The notes beneath the pieces are model-generated. The model searched no databases and was not told the origin of the DNA. It saw only the letters and a program-made list of their open reading frames with translations. The position numbers were made by a program, and so were the translations under genes. From Methanothrix sp. (GTDB lineage Archaea; Halobacteriota; Methanosarcinia; Methanotrichales; Methanotrichaceae), in contig JARYLI010000002.1 in the NCBI GenBank assembly GCA_029907715.1, forward strand, positions 62,001 to 126,000: 64,000 bases of DNA. Direction: 5' to 3'. Positions within the stretch are counted from its first letter, which is position 1, and each line of letters starts with the position of its first letter. Shown piece by piece: positions 8,375-19,204 of the stretch.

Positions 8375-8998
8375 GTGTTCGGCTTGGATCCGGTCGAGCT
8401 GCTTGATGTTCTGGGGAACGAGAACCGGAGGCGCATACTTCAGCTTCTATCGTTCCGGCCATTCTACTTCAACGAGATAGCCAAGAGGCTCGATGTCGGA
8501 CCGAAGGCTGTGATCGATCACCTTGGTGTCCTGGAGGCAGCCGGACTGATAGAGTGCTACAGGGATGAGAGGAGGCGCAAGTACTTCCGGCTGGCCAGAA
8601 ATCTCGTCCTCGAGGTCGCGCTTGCGTCGCACTCATATGGAGTGAGAGCTTATGCCCTCTCAGATCCATCCATGGAGAGGGAATCCGACTGCCGCGATCT
8701 CAGAGCGATACACGAGGAGCTCTCAGCGCTAGCAGCCGAGATGGACAGGCTGAGGGTGATGATGGCGGATGTGGCAACGAGGGAGCTGGAGCTGCGCCAG
8801 AAGGCGATGAGGGCGATAGAAGAATGCGTGAGCGATGAGATCGAGGCGGAGCTGCTCTTCTCCCTTCTATCAGGCAGCTCCACCGAGGATAAGCTCGCCG
8901 AAAGGCTGAAGATGCCCGCAGCGGTTGTGAGGGAATCGCTCGCAAGGCTTGAGTCGAGAGGGCTGGTGCGCTTCGAGAATGGCTCCTGGAGCATTTGA
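8375..8998 (+). CDS. ArsR-family transcriptional regulator with two winged-helix domains
   Basis: A 207-residue protein. Residues 3-78 are an ArsR-type winged helix (LLDVLGNENRRRILQLLS, FYFNEIAKRLDVGPKAVIDH, LEAAGLIECYRDERRRKYFR). Residues about 95-150 are a charged, heptad-like helix likely to mediate dimerisation, and residues 152-207 form a second winged-helix-like segment (EAELLFSLLSG, AERLKMPAAVVRESLARLES, GLVRF). The start is GTG; TTG at 8384 is possible. It lies only 20 bases upstream of the CDC48 ATPase gene, so the two are probably one operon and the regulator may control protein quality-control functions. The regulated signal is unknown. Confidence 0.8.
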   Translation: MFGLDPVELLDVLGNENRRRILQLLSFRPFYFNEIAKRLDVGPKAVIDHLGVLEAAGLIECYRDERRRKYFRLARNLVLEVALASHSYGVRAYALSDPSMERESDCRDLRAIHEELSALAAEMDRLRVMMADVATRELELRQKAMRAIEECVSDEIEAELLFSLLSGSSTEDKLAERLKMPAAVVRESLARLESRGLVRFENGSWSI

Positions 8999-9006
8999 AT
9001 CTGTGA

Positions 9007-11184
<2,178 letters not shown>

Positions 11185-11390
11185 GTGGATTTCATCCGCG
11201 GCGTAGACCTCAAATCTTGCTCTGGGGTTTACGGCGTGGCTTCCAGATCGAGAAGACCGTACTCACAGGCGACGAAACCCGGTGAACCTCTCTTTTGATC
11301 CTTAGCTCCCCACATTTGGGCACTGAAGCGTCTGAAACCGGGATACCATCCCAGGTTTAACCCGAAATTGAGCGAAGCCTGATAGGCATC

Positions 11391-11579
11391 CATGCGTCAT
11401 CGGTTAAGATCGACATGTGTAGAATTGGACTTGATAGTCTTATCTCGCCTCAGTAATGCTATCAGGACTCAAGTTCACAGGCTGTCGATTTGAATCAAGC
11501 TCTCCACTATGGGGGAGATCTCAATTTGTCAAATTTCATGGCCAATATATTTCAGAAAATCCTTAACCGATGACCAATG
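11391..11579 (+). repeat. Family A element, copy 2 (complete)
   Basis: A full 189-base A element with terminal inverted repeats CATGCGTCATCGGTTAAGA and, from the other end, CATTGGTCATCGGTTAAGGA. It is flanked by a near-perfect 10-base duplication (GATAGGCATC at 11381 and GATAGGAATC at 11580). The core contains a small hairpin around CTCTCCACTATGGGGGAG. No ORF of note. Confidence 0.85.
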
Positions 11580-11849
11580 GATAGGAATCACGAATCGAGA
11601 TGTCCCGACTCCATACTCCTAAAAATGGGGAACTCAGGTAGATCGCATGGTGCCACCGAATACTTTCGCACTGCATGGCTAATGGCTTCATATCTGTACA
11701 GCTACTACTAGCTTAACCGCTCGTCACCGCTGCTATTGCTACTCCCGGACGGGCGGATCTATCCCCTTCTTCATACCAGTTTGAGTTGCAGGCTCGAATC
11801 GCTGGTGGTCTTGGCAGATCTGGAGGCTCCCTCTATCTTCATAAGCCTC

Positions 11850-12143
11850 TCAGATTATGGGTCTGTGGAGCACTGACTGGAACCTTGCGTCCAGGCCAGA
11901 TGCGACTTTGATCAAAATTTTCAAGATCTCCAGAGAGATCGCTGATATCGCTGCTCCTGCTCTGGTCGCGAGCTCTCCGAGCAGATTGCAGCCCACGCCT
12001 ATGATATGTGATGAAGCACTCTTTGAGACCTCAAGAAGGCGCGCAATGGGCAGAACTGTGCTCAATTTTTCACTGTTCTGTGCACAGATGCAGAGGCATA
12101 ATATCACCACCATCATGACAAGAACAATAGCGTGTTTTCTCAT
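11850..12143 (-). CDS. Possible small secreted protein
   Basis: A 97-residue ORF starting MRKHAIVLVMMVVILCLCIC, a convincing signal peptide or membrane anchor, followed by a mildly amphipathic tail with no recognised domain. A GAGGT ribosome binding site lies about 8 bases before the ATG. It stands alone in a repeat-rich tract, so it may be a remnant. I do not recognise it. Confidence 0.4.
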   Translation of the reverse strand: MRKHAIVLVMMVVILCLCICAQNSEKLSTVLPIARLLEVSKSASSHIIGVGCNLLGELATRAGAAISAISLEILKILIKVASGLDARFQSVLHRPII

Positions 12144-12399
12144 TCAGGAGACCTCTTCATTCTGACATGATGATTTCTGCAGTTTGATGTATAATAATTT
12201 TTTGTATGGCATTATATTTGCCATGTGTGTAACCCCGGCCGCGCCATTGGAAGAAGGCCGTGTTCTCGAATCACCGGACAGCCTTGCAGGAGTCGCTTTC
12301 ACAGTATCATGCTGCCGGGCAGCCATCCTGCTGGACTCAGCGATATCTGTACATGGAGAGGCCATCTGTGAATTTTAAAACTCTATCTGAATCATAATA

Positions 12400-12721
12400 C
12401 ATTGGTCATCGGTTGAGGATTTATGTAAATATAGTGATCACGAAATTTGACAAATTGAGATCTCCCCATAGTGGAGAGTTTGATTCAAATCGACAGCCTG
12501 TGTACTCGAGTCCTGATAGCATTACTGAGGCGAGATAAGACTATTAAAGTTCAACGCTCTTATCCATATGTTAACTTGCCCAATAGAAGCACTGGGCTTG
12601 CTATATATTCTAGGTAAATGAATAAGTGCGTTCAGCAGCCATATTGCACGACCCGCAAGTTGCCAAACACATAAGAGCGAAGTTCAATTCTACACATGTC
12701 GATCTTAACCGATGATGCATG
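12400..12721 (-). repeat. Family A element, copy 3, interrupted by B
   Basis: A complete A element in reverse orientation with both termini (CATTGGTCATCGGTTGAGGA and GATCTTAACCGATGATGCATG), flanked by a perfect 10-base duplication AATCATAATA (12390-12399 and 12722-12731). A B element is inserted at 12555. Without it, A would be about 190 bases, the family length. Confidence 0.88.
12555..12679 (+). repeat. Family B element, copy 3 (nested in A)
   Basis: A 125-base B element, ends CGCTCTTATCC and ACATAAGAGCG, flanked by the perfect 8-base duplication AAGTTCAA (12547-12554 and 12680-12687) made from element A sequence. This proves B jumped after this A copy was in place. Confidence 0.88.
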
Positions 12722-12736
12722 AATCATAATACTGAA

Positions 12737-12860
12737 CGCTCTTATCCATTTGATGACTTGCCCAAAGGGAGCAGGGGTCATGCTATGCGTTCGTTTCGAC
12801 GAATGAATGCTTTCAGCGACTACATTGCATGCTCTGCAAGTTGCTATGCACATAAGAGTG
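12737..12860 (+). repeat. Family B element, copy 4 (complete)
   Basis: A 124-base B element flanked by a perfect 8-base duplication ATACTGAA (12729-12736 and 12861-12868). It lies directly beside the A/B nest; its left duplication overlaps the right duplication of A copy 3. The following 12869-13002 shows no gene. Confidence 0.88.
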
Positions 12861-13002
12861 ATACTGAAATGGCTTCTGGAGAGAAGGAAAGACTCATATG
12901 GTTGGGTCGCCGGAGAGGCGAGCTCTGCCAACCGCTTCAAAGAATAAGCGTGAACCTCAGCAACATCTCCTGGAGGGCGCCTTGCATAAAAACCGCCAGA
13001 GC

Positions 13003-14847
13003 CTAGTGCTCTGGCAGCATGAATGCTATATCCTCTGACGGATGGCGGTACAGCCTTGCGCCCAGGCGCTTCTGATCCAGGATGTGCCCTATGATCCCGA
13101 TCGTCCTGCCCAGCGCGAAGAGCCCGTTGAGGTATCCGTACTTCAGGACATCATCTATATCCTGCTGTGTGAATACCGGGCAGGATGCCATCAGATCCAG
13201 GAAGAGTATGCCTATGCATCCATCGACATTCAGGATCAGATTGCCCTTCTTAGCTGTGGTTATCGCCTCGACCTGGAGCGCGTAGTTCAGGAGATCCGTC
13301 CTGGCGAAGTGCCTCTTTGCGTAATCGATCAGGAGCTGTACCCTCTTGTCAGGGTTTTTGACGCTCTTGATCCTGTGCCCGATGCCCGGTATGTTCACGC
13401 CCTTCCTCTTCATCTCATTCACAAACTGCTCGGGGGTGAGACCGGAGTCGTATGCCCTCTTGAACTCCCTTGCTGCATCATCAATCGCTCCTCCGAACCT
13501 CGGGCCTATCGTGAGCAGGCCGCTTGCCAGGGAGGATATGAGATCCTTGCCAGCGCATGATGCGACGATTGCATTGTGCGCCGCGGAGACAGATGGCCCG
13601 TGATCTGCGACTATCTGGAGAACGAGCTCTATGAACCTGGCTGCATAATCAGGGAGCACCTTCTTGAACCAGAGGAGGCCGATCACCCCACCGATCCCCA
13701 TATTCCTCTCGAGCACCTCGCTCAGAGGAATTCCACCGTAAAGAACCTCCTCGCCGCGATCGTCCGAAATCGTGCAGATGAACGTTGTGGGCCTTCTTAT
13801 CATTCCGGTCGAGAGGGCCTTGCTGTAATCCACCGGTATGCTCGGAACCCGCGGCTCGACAACCTCTCTGACCCTGCCCTCTGAAAGGAGCTTCTCGTAA
13901 ACCTTTCTTATCTCATCACCATATCCATCGAAGGACTCGGGGACATGTGCTCCTGCCTCTTTCAGCGCGCGGTTCTTCTCCTGTGCGGTCTCCTTCGCTG
14001 TATCTGCTTTTGCGCCAGCATGCCCGAACTGGACGCTCGCAGGCAGGAATGGCGCGCATGTTCCTGTAACCCACGCGACAAGCGGCTTTGTTATCCTTCC
14101 CTCGTTGAGAGCATCGACGATCCTGTACTCGTCCTCACCTCCGAGCTCGCCCAAACACGCGATCATCGCTATATCCGGATTTGCCTCATACCTGAGTATG
14201 TGATCCAGCATGCTGGAGCCGGGGTACCTGTCGCCGCCGATCGCTATTCCCTCATAAACGCCATTCGAGTTCCTGGAGATGATGTTGAACGCCTCGTTGA
14301 GCATGCCTCCTGACTTTGAGACGAACCCCACACATCCAGGCCTGTAGAGCTTGCATGCGATGATGTTCTCTATCGTTCCCGCGGTGTTGCCTATCCTGAA
14401 GGCGCCTGCTGCCAGGCCTCCAACAGTGGCAGGCCCGATTATCACCTTACCCGCTCTTCTCGCGGTCGCCCCGATTATCCTGGCGTGTCTCTCAGGCACT
14501 CCCTCTGCTATAATCGCAACAGTTCTTATTGTGTTCTCCCTAAGAGCATCCATCGTCGTATCGAACGCGGATCTGTGGGACGCGAAGTTGACCATCACAT
14601 CAGCATCTGGATGCTTCTCAGCAGCTTCCGCGATCGTCCTGTACATCGGAAGGAGGATCTCCTTCGTCCCCCAGAAGGCCTTGTGTATCCCGGACCTGCT
14701 GGGGTTTATTATGGCCGCGATGCTGGGAGCATCTCTCTGACAAATGTAATCGAAATCAAGCATTCTCTGGATTGCGTTCACCTGGTAACCGTAAACGAAA
14801 GCCTTTGTGTTTCTGTCGAAGAGGATGTAATCAGGTCTCGAGCTCAT
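13003..14847 (-). CDS. aclA: ATP-citrate lyase, large subunit (citryl-CoA lyase part)
   Basis: A 614-residue protein. Residues 1-330 resemble succinyl-CoA synthetase alpha: CoA-binding Rossmann region (VGFVSKSGGMLNEAF) and the phosphohistidine motif SVQFGHAGAK with His276. Residues about 345-614 are a citrate-synthase-like domain (IPGIGHRIKSVKNPDKR, NVDGCIGILFLDL, FALGRTIGIIGHILDQKR). With AclB it cleaves citrate to acetyl-CoA and oxaloacetate at the cost of ATP, or may run with other partial TCA steps. The split-gene form matches Chlorobium AclA/AclB and the characterised Methanosaeta concilii enzyme. It is translated just 3 bases downstream of aclB. Confidence 0.92.
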   Translation of the reverse strand: MSSRPDYILFDRNTKAFVYGYQVNAIQRMLDFDYICQRDAPSIAAIINPSRSGIHKAFWGTKEILLPMYRTIAEAAEKHPDADVMVNFASHRSAFDTTMDALRENTIRTVAIIAEGVPERHARIIGATARRAGKVIIGPATVGGLAAGAFRIGNTAGTIENIIACKLYRPGCVGFVSKSGGMLNEAFNIISRNSNGVYEGIAIGGDRYPGSSMLDHILRYEANPDIAMIACLGELGGEDEYRIVDALNEGRITKPLVAWVTGTCAPFLPASVQFGHAGAKADTAKETAQEKNRALKEAGAHVPESFDGYGDEIRKVYEKLLSEGRVREVVEPRVPSIPVDYSKALSTGMIRRPTTFICTISDDRGEEVLYGGIPLSEVLERNMGIGGVIGLLWFKKVLPDYAARFIELVLQIVADHGPSVSAAHNAIVASCAGKDLISSLASGLLTIGPRFGGAIDDAAREFKRAYDSGLTPEQFVNEMKRKGVNIPGIGHRIKSVKNPDKRVQLLIDYAKRHFARTDLLNYALQVEAITTAKKGNLILNVDGCIGILFLDLMASCPVFTQQDIDDVLKYGYLNGLFALGRTIGIIGHILDQKRLGARLYRHPSEDIAFMLPEH

Positions 14848-14850
14848 GTC

Positions 14851-16107
14851 TCATTCCCCCCTCAGTGCCAGAGGCACGATCCTGGTCATGTGCGTCTCAG
14901 GGCCGTAGACCTCTATGGGTATGCCAAGCTCGTTGCCGAGCTCCCGCATCATCCTCAGGCCCTCCTCGTAGTTCGGCCCGCCTCTGCGCACATATATCCT
15001 GACGTTGTTCTCCCTGAGCCTGTCTCTGTACTCCCTCAGGGCCATGACGACGCCCTTGAAGGTGCTCGCGACATCCGTGAAGTTCGCTATCGCACCGCCG
15101 ATGAGCAGCACCTTTCCCCTCGGATCCTTCTCCCTGGTCATGAGATCGAGTATCGTTTTTGTGTAATGGTATGTATCCTCAGTGCTCGGATCGCCGCTGT
15201 ACTCGCCGTAGTTCGCCAGCTCTCCAGCAAAGCCGAGATCGCATATCGTATCAGTGTATATCACACTGGCCCCGCCGCCTGCAACCATCGTCCACACCCT
15301 TCCCTTCGGATTCAGTATCGTGAGCTTCAGTGATGCGCCTGTCTTCGCATCTATCTCCTTTATGAAGAGCTCCTCAGGTGTCAGGCTCCTGCCGAAGGGC
15401 TCCGGAAATACGAGATCACCCCACTTCTTCCTGCACCAGAACTCCTCCGCATCATCCAGCTTCGCGACCATGTCGAGCGGAATTATCTTCCCATCCACGA
15501 CTGTGAATGGGTTGATCTCCAGGTAGGCAAATCCGAGATCAACATAGAACCTGAAGAGCGCCTCGATGAAACCTGCCATCATATCCACATCAAGAGAGGC
15601 CGGGAGTTTTGATCTTATATCAGCGGCATCGATGCCATCCAGAATGTCGACGTGCATCTGAACGACCCTGTCCCAGTTCTCCTCCACGCAGACGCCTCCC
15701 TGTGTAGAGAAGTAGATGGTGTCTCCATCGCGATCCGAGCTTATGGCCACATAGAACTCATTCTCGTGAGGCACATAAGGCTCAACCAGAAAGTGGTCCA
15801 GGATGCCCCTGACGCCGCCTATTGTCACCTCTCTCTTCATGTTTTTGCTCAGATACTCCCTGACATCGTCCCATGAGGCGTTAAGCAGGACAAGCCCGTG
15901 GACACCCCTCTTTCCGAAGAGCTGGTCGGGCTTCACCACAAGCCTCTTCTCGAGGATCCAGGGATTCTCGGAGACCGTGCGGTCCAGATCGGTCTCCGGC
16001 CCGATCAGGGCAACCTCTCCCTTGTAGTCGAAATCATCGAGGTATTCTGGGAGGAACCTGGCCAGCAGCCTCTTAGCATCAAACTCCCTAATGCCTCTCT
16101 GTGCCAT
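14851..16107 (-). CDS. aclB: ATP-citrate lyase, small subunit (ATP-grasp)
   Basis: A 418-residue ATP-grasp protein homologous to succinyl-CoA synthetase beta. Seen: MAQRGIREFDAKRLLARFLP start, WILEKRLVVKPDQLFGKRG (nucleotide-binding lysine region), YLEINPFTVVDGKIIPLD, and the citrate-binding glycine-rich region TMVAGGGASVIYTDT with NYGEYSGDPS. The start at 16107 is chosen over the longer frame because an AAGGTGG ribosome binding site sits about 7 bases upstream and because the protein then begins as the family does. aclB and aclA form a two-gene operon. The gene is divergent from the Trm5-like gene at 16207, with 99 bases between. Confidence 0.92.
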   Translation of the reverse strand: MAQRGIREFDAKRLLARFLPEYLDDFDYKGEVALIGPETDLDRTVSENPWILEKRLVVKPDQLFGKRGVHGLVLLNASWDDVREYLSKNMKREVTIGGVRGILDHFLVEPYVPHENEFYVAISSDRDGDTIYFSTQGGVCVEENWDRVVQMHVDILDGIDAADIRSKLPASLDVDMMAGFIEALFRFYVDLGFAYLEINPFTVVDGKIIPLDMVAKLDDAEEFWCRKKWGDLVFPEPFGRSLTPEELFIKEIDAKTGASLKLTILNPKGRVWTMVAGGGASVIYTDTICDLGFAGELANYGEYSGDPSTEDTYHYTKTILDLMTREKDPRGKVLLIGGAIANFTDVASTFKGVVMALREYRDRLRENNVRIYVRRGGPNYEEGLRMMRELGNELGIPIEVYGPETHMTRIVPLALRGE

Positions 16108-16206
16108 CTTACAACCACCTTCTTCGGGCCTAAGCGCTTCGTATTTAGAAATCTTCTGGTCTGGAGCCAGGAAAGCGTTACATATCTGCATCGATCAACT
16201 CTCTCC

Positions 16207-17202
16207 ATGGACTGCCCATCATGTGGAGGACGATGCGTAAGGCCGGCGGCGCATGTTCTGAAATCCATAGATCATGTTTACATGGCATGTTGTGAATGCA
16301 AAAATGATCCGCATATTGATAAAAAAGCACCACGAAGATCTCTCCAGACAAAGGGGCTGGAGAGGTGCGAGCATTGCGGAAAAGCTCCGCTGGATCTGGT
16401 CATGCTCGAGGCGATGGATCTCCTCGTGGAGGAAGGTCTTCGCGACGATCGCGAGCCTCTCCGGAGCGTGGGCTCGCCGATGACAGAGATAGGCTACCCT
16501 CTGCCGTATCCTCCACGCCTCGGTGATTCCCAGCTCATACTGCTGATGGACAGGGTGAACAGAACTGCTGCATCAAGACTCCTTGAAATCCCTGAGGTCA
16601 AGGGCGTGATCAGGCGCAGCAGACACATACCTGGCGTTGTCGATAAAAAAGGACACACATGGGAGCTGCTCTCCGGCTGCGACATGCGCTGTGACGTCAT
16701 CCAGAGCATCTACGGCGACCTGGTGATATACAAAAACCAGTCGAAGATACACGTGGAGTTCCCCAGAGAGAACTACCCGAAGATACGGATCCTGGAGGAC
16801 CTGAGGATCGTGGGAAGAAGCGTGGTCGATGGTCTCTGTGGGCCCGGAACTCTTGGTCTTGTCTGCGCCCTAGCTGGCGCGAAGAGGGTCGTGATGAACG
16901 ACATATGGCTGCCAGCGATCGAGAACGTGCTTATCAACCTTGAGGCCAACAGGGATATCCTGGGCATAGACAGCATAGAGATCTTCAATCGTGGAGAGAA
17001 GCAGGTGCAGGTGGGGAGCATTCCCAGGCTTGTCGGACGCGCAAGGGGTGCATGCGAGATAGAGGTGTACCATGGAGATGTACGAAAGCTCTTCTCGGCT
17101 GTGAGTCCCTCAGATATATGCATCCTCGATCACTTCCCGGGCGCACCTCTGGACGATATCAGGAGAGCCTGCAGCCCTTGCGGAGAGATTGTGGTCATAT
17201 GA
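16207..17202 (+). CDS. Zinc-ribbon, Trm5-like Rossmann methyltransferase-fold protein
   Basis: A 331-residue protein. The N-terminus (1-75) has zinc-ribbon-like cysteine pairs: CPSCGGRC, CCEC and CEHCGK. Residues 170-331 resemble the class I methyltransferase fold of archaeal Trm5: IHVEFPRENYPKIRILEDLR, glycine-rich motif I VVDGLCGPGTLGLVCALAGA, acidic motif II MNDIWLPAIENVLINLEANR, and DHFPGAPLDDIRRA near the end. It may be an RNA methyltransferase or a relative with another job; the usual NPPY-type motif is replaced by DHFPG. An ACATAT box about 27 bases upstream suggests a leaderless transcript. A tRNA-Pro gene lies immediately after the stop on the opposite strand. Confidence 0.65.
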   Translation: MDCPSCGGRCVRPAAHVLKSIDHVYMACCECKNDPHIDKKAPRRSLQTKGLERCEHCGKAPLDLVMLEAMDLLVEEGLRDDREPLRSVGSPMTEIGYPLPYPPRLGDSQLILLMDRVNRTAASRLLEIPEVKGVIRRSRHIPGVVDKKGHTWELLSGCDMRCDVIQSIYGDLVIYKNQSKIHVEFPRENYPKIRILEDLRIVGRSVVDGLCGPGTLGLVCALAGAKRVVMNDIWLPAIENVLINLEANRDILGIDSIEIFNRGEKQVQVGSIPRLVGRARGACEIEVYHGDVRKLFSAVSPSDICILDHFPGAPLDDIRRACSPCGEIVVI

Positions 17203-17277
17203 TGGGACAGCGCGGATTCGAACCGCGGTCCAAGCGTCCCAAACGCTCGAGGATGGACCAGGCTACCCTACTGTCCC
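17203..17277 (-). tRNA. tRNA-Pro (anticodon UGG)
   Basis: A 75-nt cloverleaf on the minus strand: acceptor GGGACAG pairs with CTGTCCC, D-arm GGGTAGCCTGGTCC, anticodon stem GAGCG/CGCTT around loop TTTGGGA (anticodon TGG), T-arm with GGTTCGAATCC, discriminator A. CCA is not encoded. No intron. The body is nearly the same as tRNA-Pro(CGG) at 50417. It directly abuts the stop codon of the upstream convergent gene. Confidence 0.95.
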
Positions 17278-17484
17278 GCAAAAGGGCAACGCAGTATAGA
17301 ATCAAAGCATGGATATATAGCTAATCCTGAAGCCCCACCGATGGGCACAGAGGCTGCAGACGCTCTTGCAGCAGCTTGAAGGCCAGTGCGACTGATTGTG
17401 AGCACTAATTCACCCGAGAGGAGCGCATGAAAAGGCAGTGCTTCTGCGGACAATTCATCAGATGGCCGAGAGCAAGACTGTGAT

Positions 17485-17982
17485 TCACCTGCATCTTTTC
17501 GCTGCGCTTTCGAGGGTCTTTGCTGTGATCATCGCAGCCCGCGCCTCCCTTGCTCTGCCGAGAGCTGCCATGGCATGGCTTTTGTTGTACCACGCGCCTA
17601 TGAAGTACGCATCGATCTCGAGGGCCCTGTCGAAGCAGGCGAGAGCCTCCTGGTACCTTCTCATCGATCCCAGGGCCATGCCCTTGTTGTTCCAGGCGAA
17701 CGCATGGTTCGGATCGAGCCTGAGCGCCTCATCGTAGCTCTTCAGAGCGTCCTCATATCTTCCCATGTACGACAGAGCGATGCCGCGGTTGTTCCAGGCG
17801 TCCACGATTGTCGGGTCTCGCTCTAAAGCGCGATCGTATGCCTCCAGAGCCTGTTCATATCTTCCCGAGTTGAAGTGCGAGTTGCCCTTCTCGAGCCATC
17901 TCCTGGCCTCCGCAGCGCCTTCGCTCACAAGCATCACCGCGAGAGCATGTTGAATTTGAAATATCATGATTCTGCATACCAC
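17485..17982 (-). CDS. TPR-repeat protein
   Basis: A 165-residue protein built of about four tetratricopeptide repeats from residue 27: WLEKGNSHFNSGRYEQALEAY, WNNRGIALSYMGRYEDALKSY, WNNKGMALGSMRRYQEALACF, WYNKSHAMAALGRAREARAAM. The first 20 residues are hydrophobic (IMIFQIQHALAVMLV) but may belong to an over-long start; MLVSEGAAEARRW at about residue 17 is an alternative. TPRs mediate protein binding; the partner is unknown. The sequence 17278-17484 before it holds nothing recognisable. Confidence 0.85.
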   Translation of the reverse strand: MVCRIMIFQIQHALAVMLVSEGAAEARRWLEKGNSHFNSGRYEQALEAYDRALERDPTIVDAWNNRGIALSYMGRYEDALKSYDEALRLDPNHAFAWNNKGMALGSMRRYQEALACFDRALEIDAYFIGAWYNKSHAMAALGRAREARAAMITAKTLESAAKRCR

Positions 17983-17999
17983 AGGATATTACAAAAATC

Positions 18000-18788
18000 T
18001 TACCCGGACACGGCTCTACTGAGCGCCTCCTCGACCTTATCCCTTATTATGTACCCAGCCCTGTGCAGCACGGTATCTCCAATCTCAGGATCCCGGTCCA
18101 TGCTCGCGGTGCATGGATATGCATGGTGGGCCTCCGAGATCCTCTCATGCAGCCTGGGATCGTCCTTCTCCACCCCGATCAGCCGCTTGGCCACGAACCA
18201 CGTCGATCCGCATGGGGCAGATCTGATGACATTGGCTGCGGCAATCACATCCTTCCCCTCTCTGCCCTTCTGGAGCACAATCTCCAGCTCAGGCTCGCCG
18301 ATCATCGCTCTCTTGAGGAACGCTGCTATGTTCGGCTTAAGAGGATCAGGCCGCATGGCACAGAACGGCTTGGAGAATGCGGCCTCCAGCCCCAGCTCCT
18401 CCGCAGCCCTGGATACCTGGAGTCTGAGCCCCATGGGCATATCCTTCGGGCTCTCTGAGCATCCGATTATCCCCTTGATCCCGGCATCCTTCATTTTTGG
18501 GAGCAAACCGAAGAGTATGTCAGGATGCACATTTATGACTATCGCGATATCCGCCTCTGGAACCGCAGGAAGCAGCGGCTCGACATCGTCTATGAAATCT
18601 CCGAGAGATGATGGATCTGGCATCTCAACAACCGCCACGATATCCTCGGCTCCGCTGTACTTTCCGCTTCTGCACTGAGTGCACGCCTCACCACATGAGA
18701 TGCAGAATCCAGGGTAGTTGAGAAGATTGCCGACTACCCTCTCGCCGAACTCTCCATTGTAGTACACCACAACCCTCAAGAAGGTCAC
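18000..18788 (-). CDS. DUF166 family protein
   Basis: A 262-residue protein of the archaeal DUF166 family. Landmarks: VVVYYNGEFGERVVGNLL, then a four-cysteine cluster CISCGEACTQC (residues about 29-39) that could bind an iron-sulfur centre or zinc, a central AIVINVHPDILF, and GLEAAFSKPFCAMRP. Members of this family have been annotated as thymidylate synthase-like in methanogens; that role is not visible in this sequence itself. It lies 17 bases upstream of the TPR gene on the same strand and may share its transcript. Confidence 0.8.
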   Translation of the reverse strand: MTFLRVVVYYNGEFGERVVGNLLNYPGFCISCGEACTQCRSGKYSGAEDIVAVVEMPDPSSLGDFIDDVEPLLPAVPEADIAIVINVHPDILFGLLPKMKDAGIKGIIGCSESPKDMPMGLRLQVSRAAEELGLEAAFSKPFCAMRPDPLKPNIAAFLKRAMIGEPELEIVLQKGREGKDVIAAANVIRSAPCGSTWFVAKRLIGVEKDDPRLHERISEAHHAYPCTASMDRDPEIGDTVLHRAGYIIRDKVEEALSRAVSG

Positions 18789-18872
18789 ATCCTGCGCATA
18801 CCTGCGACAGATCGCTATGTAACAGTTTCGAGCGGTCCGTGTTATGAGAGCACGGTCTCGGGTACTCAGCTC

Positions 18873-18969
18873 GAATAACTGAGTTTCACATCATTCGTGG
18901 CCGGAGAGACCATCGTTTTGATCACATCCTCAACAGGTGGAATAACTGAGTTCCAATCAATCATTCGTG
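18873..18969. repeat. Short imperfect direct repeat upstream of terC
   Basis: GAATAACTGAGTT is followed by ATCATTCGTG in two places (18873-18899 and 18940-18969), spaced about 67 bases. The intergenic stretch 18789-19204 has no gene. The repeat could be an operator pair for the terC operon, but it lies about 230 bases from its start, so a remnant is as likely. Confidence 0.4.
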
Positions 18970-19204
18970 CTGCATCCCACCAGAGTACTGCGACCCAGCG
19001 CCATTTCCTCAGTGATTCGAGACCATGAGCTGGTCACGTAGTGCCAAGCATACGTGCGGAATGACTGCAGCCGGCCTACGTGCTGTAAGAGGCCTTCGCA
19101 TAGTTTTCCTGCGCTGTACACTGACCGCAATGGAAAGGTCTTAAATATCGGCGAATACGTATTGTGGTTTCGTCAAATCGCAAAATTCCGACGGATGTGT
19201 CCCC

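Larger units (their letters stand above)
11185..12399. other. Gene-poor intergenic tract
   Basis: Apart from the A element at 11391-11579 and one small ORF at 11850-12143, I see no supportable gene. The first 180 bases after the CDC48 stop keep one open frame (VDLKSCSGVYGVASRSRRPY), which could be the decayed end of a former gene, perhaps a transposon gene; I cannot identify it. The segment 11590-11849 has no recognisable content. Confidence 0.5.

Noticed and set aside
11185-11380. Remnant of a TnpB/IS605-type gene after CDC48
   Set aside because: An open frame exists, but I found no catalytic or zinc-ribbon motif to support any transposase assignment.
12184-12378. A 64-residue plus-strand ORF with a hydrophobic start
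   Set aside because: No ribosome binding site, no homology I recognise, and it lies in a repeat-rich non-coding tract.
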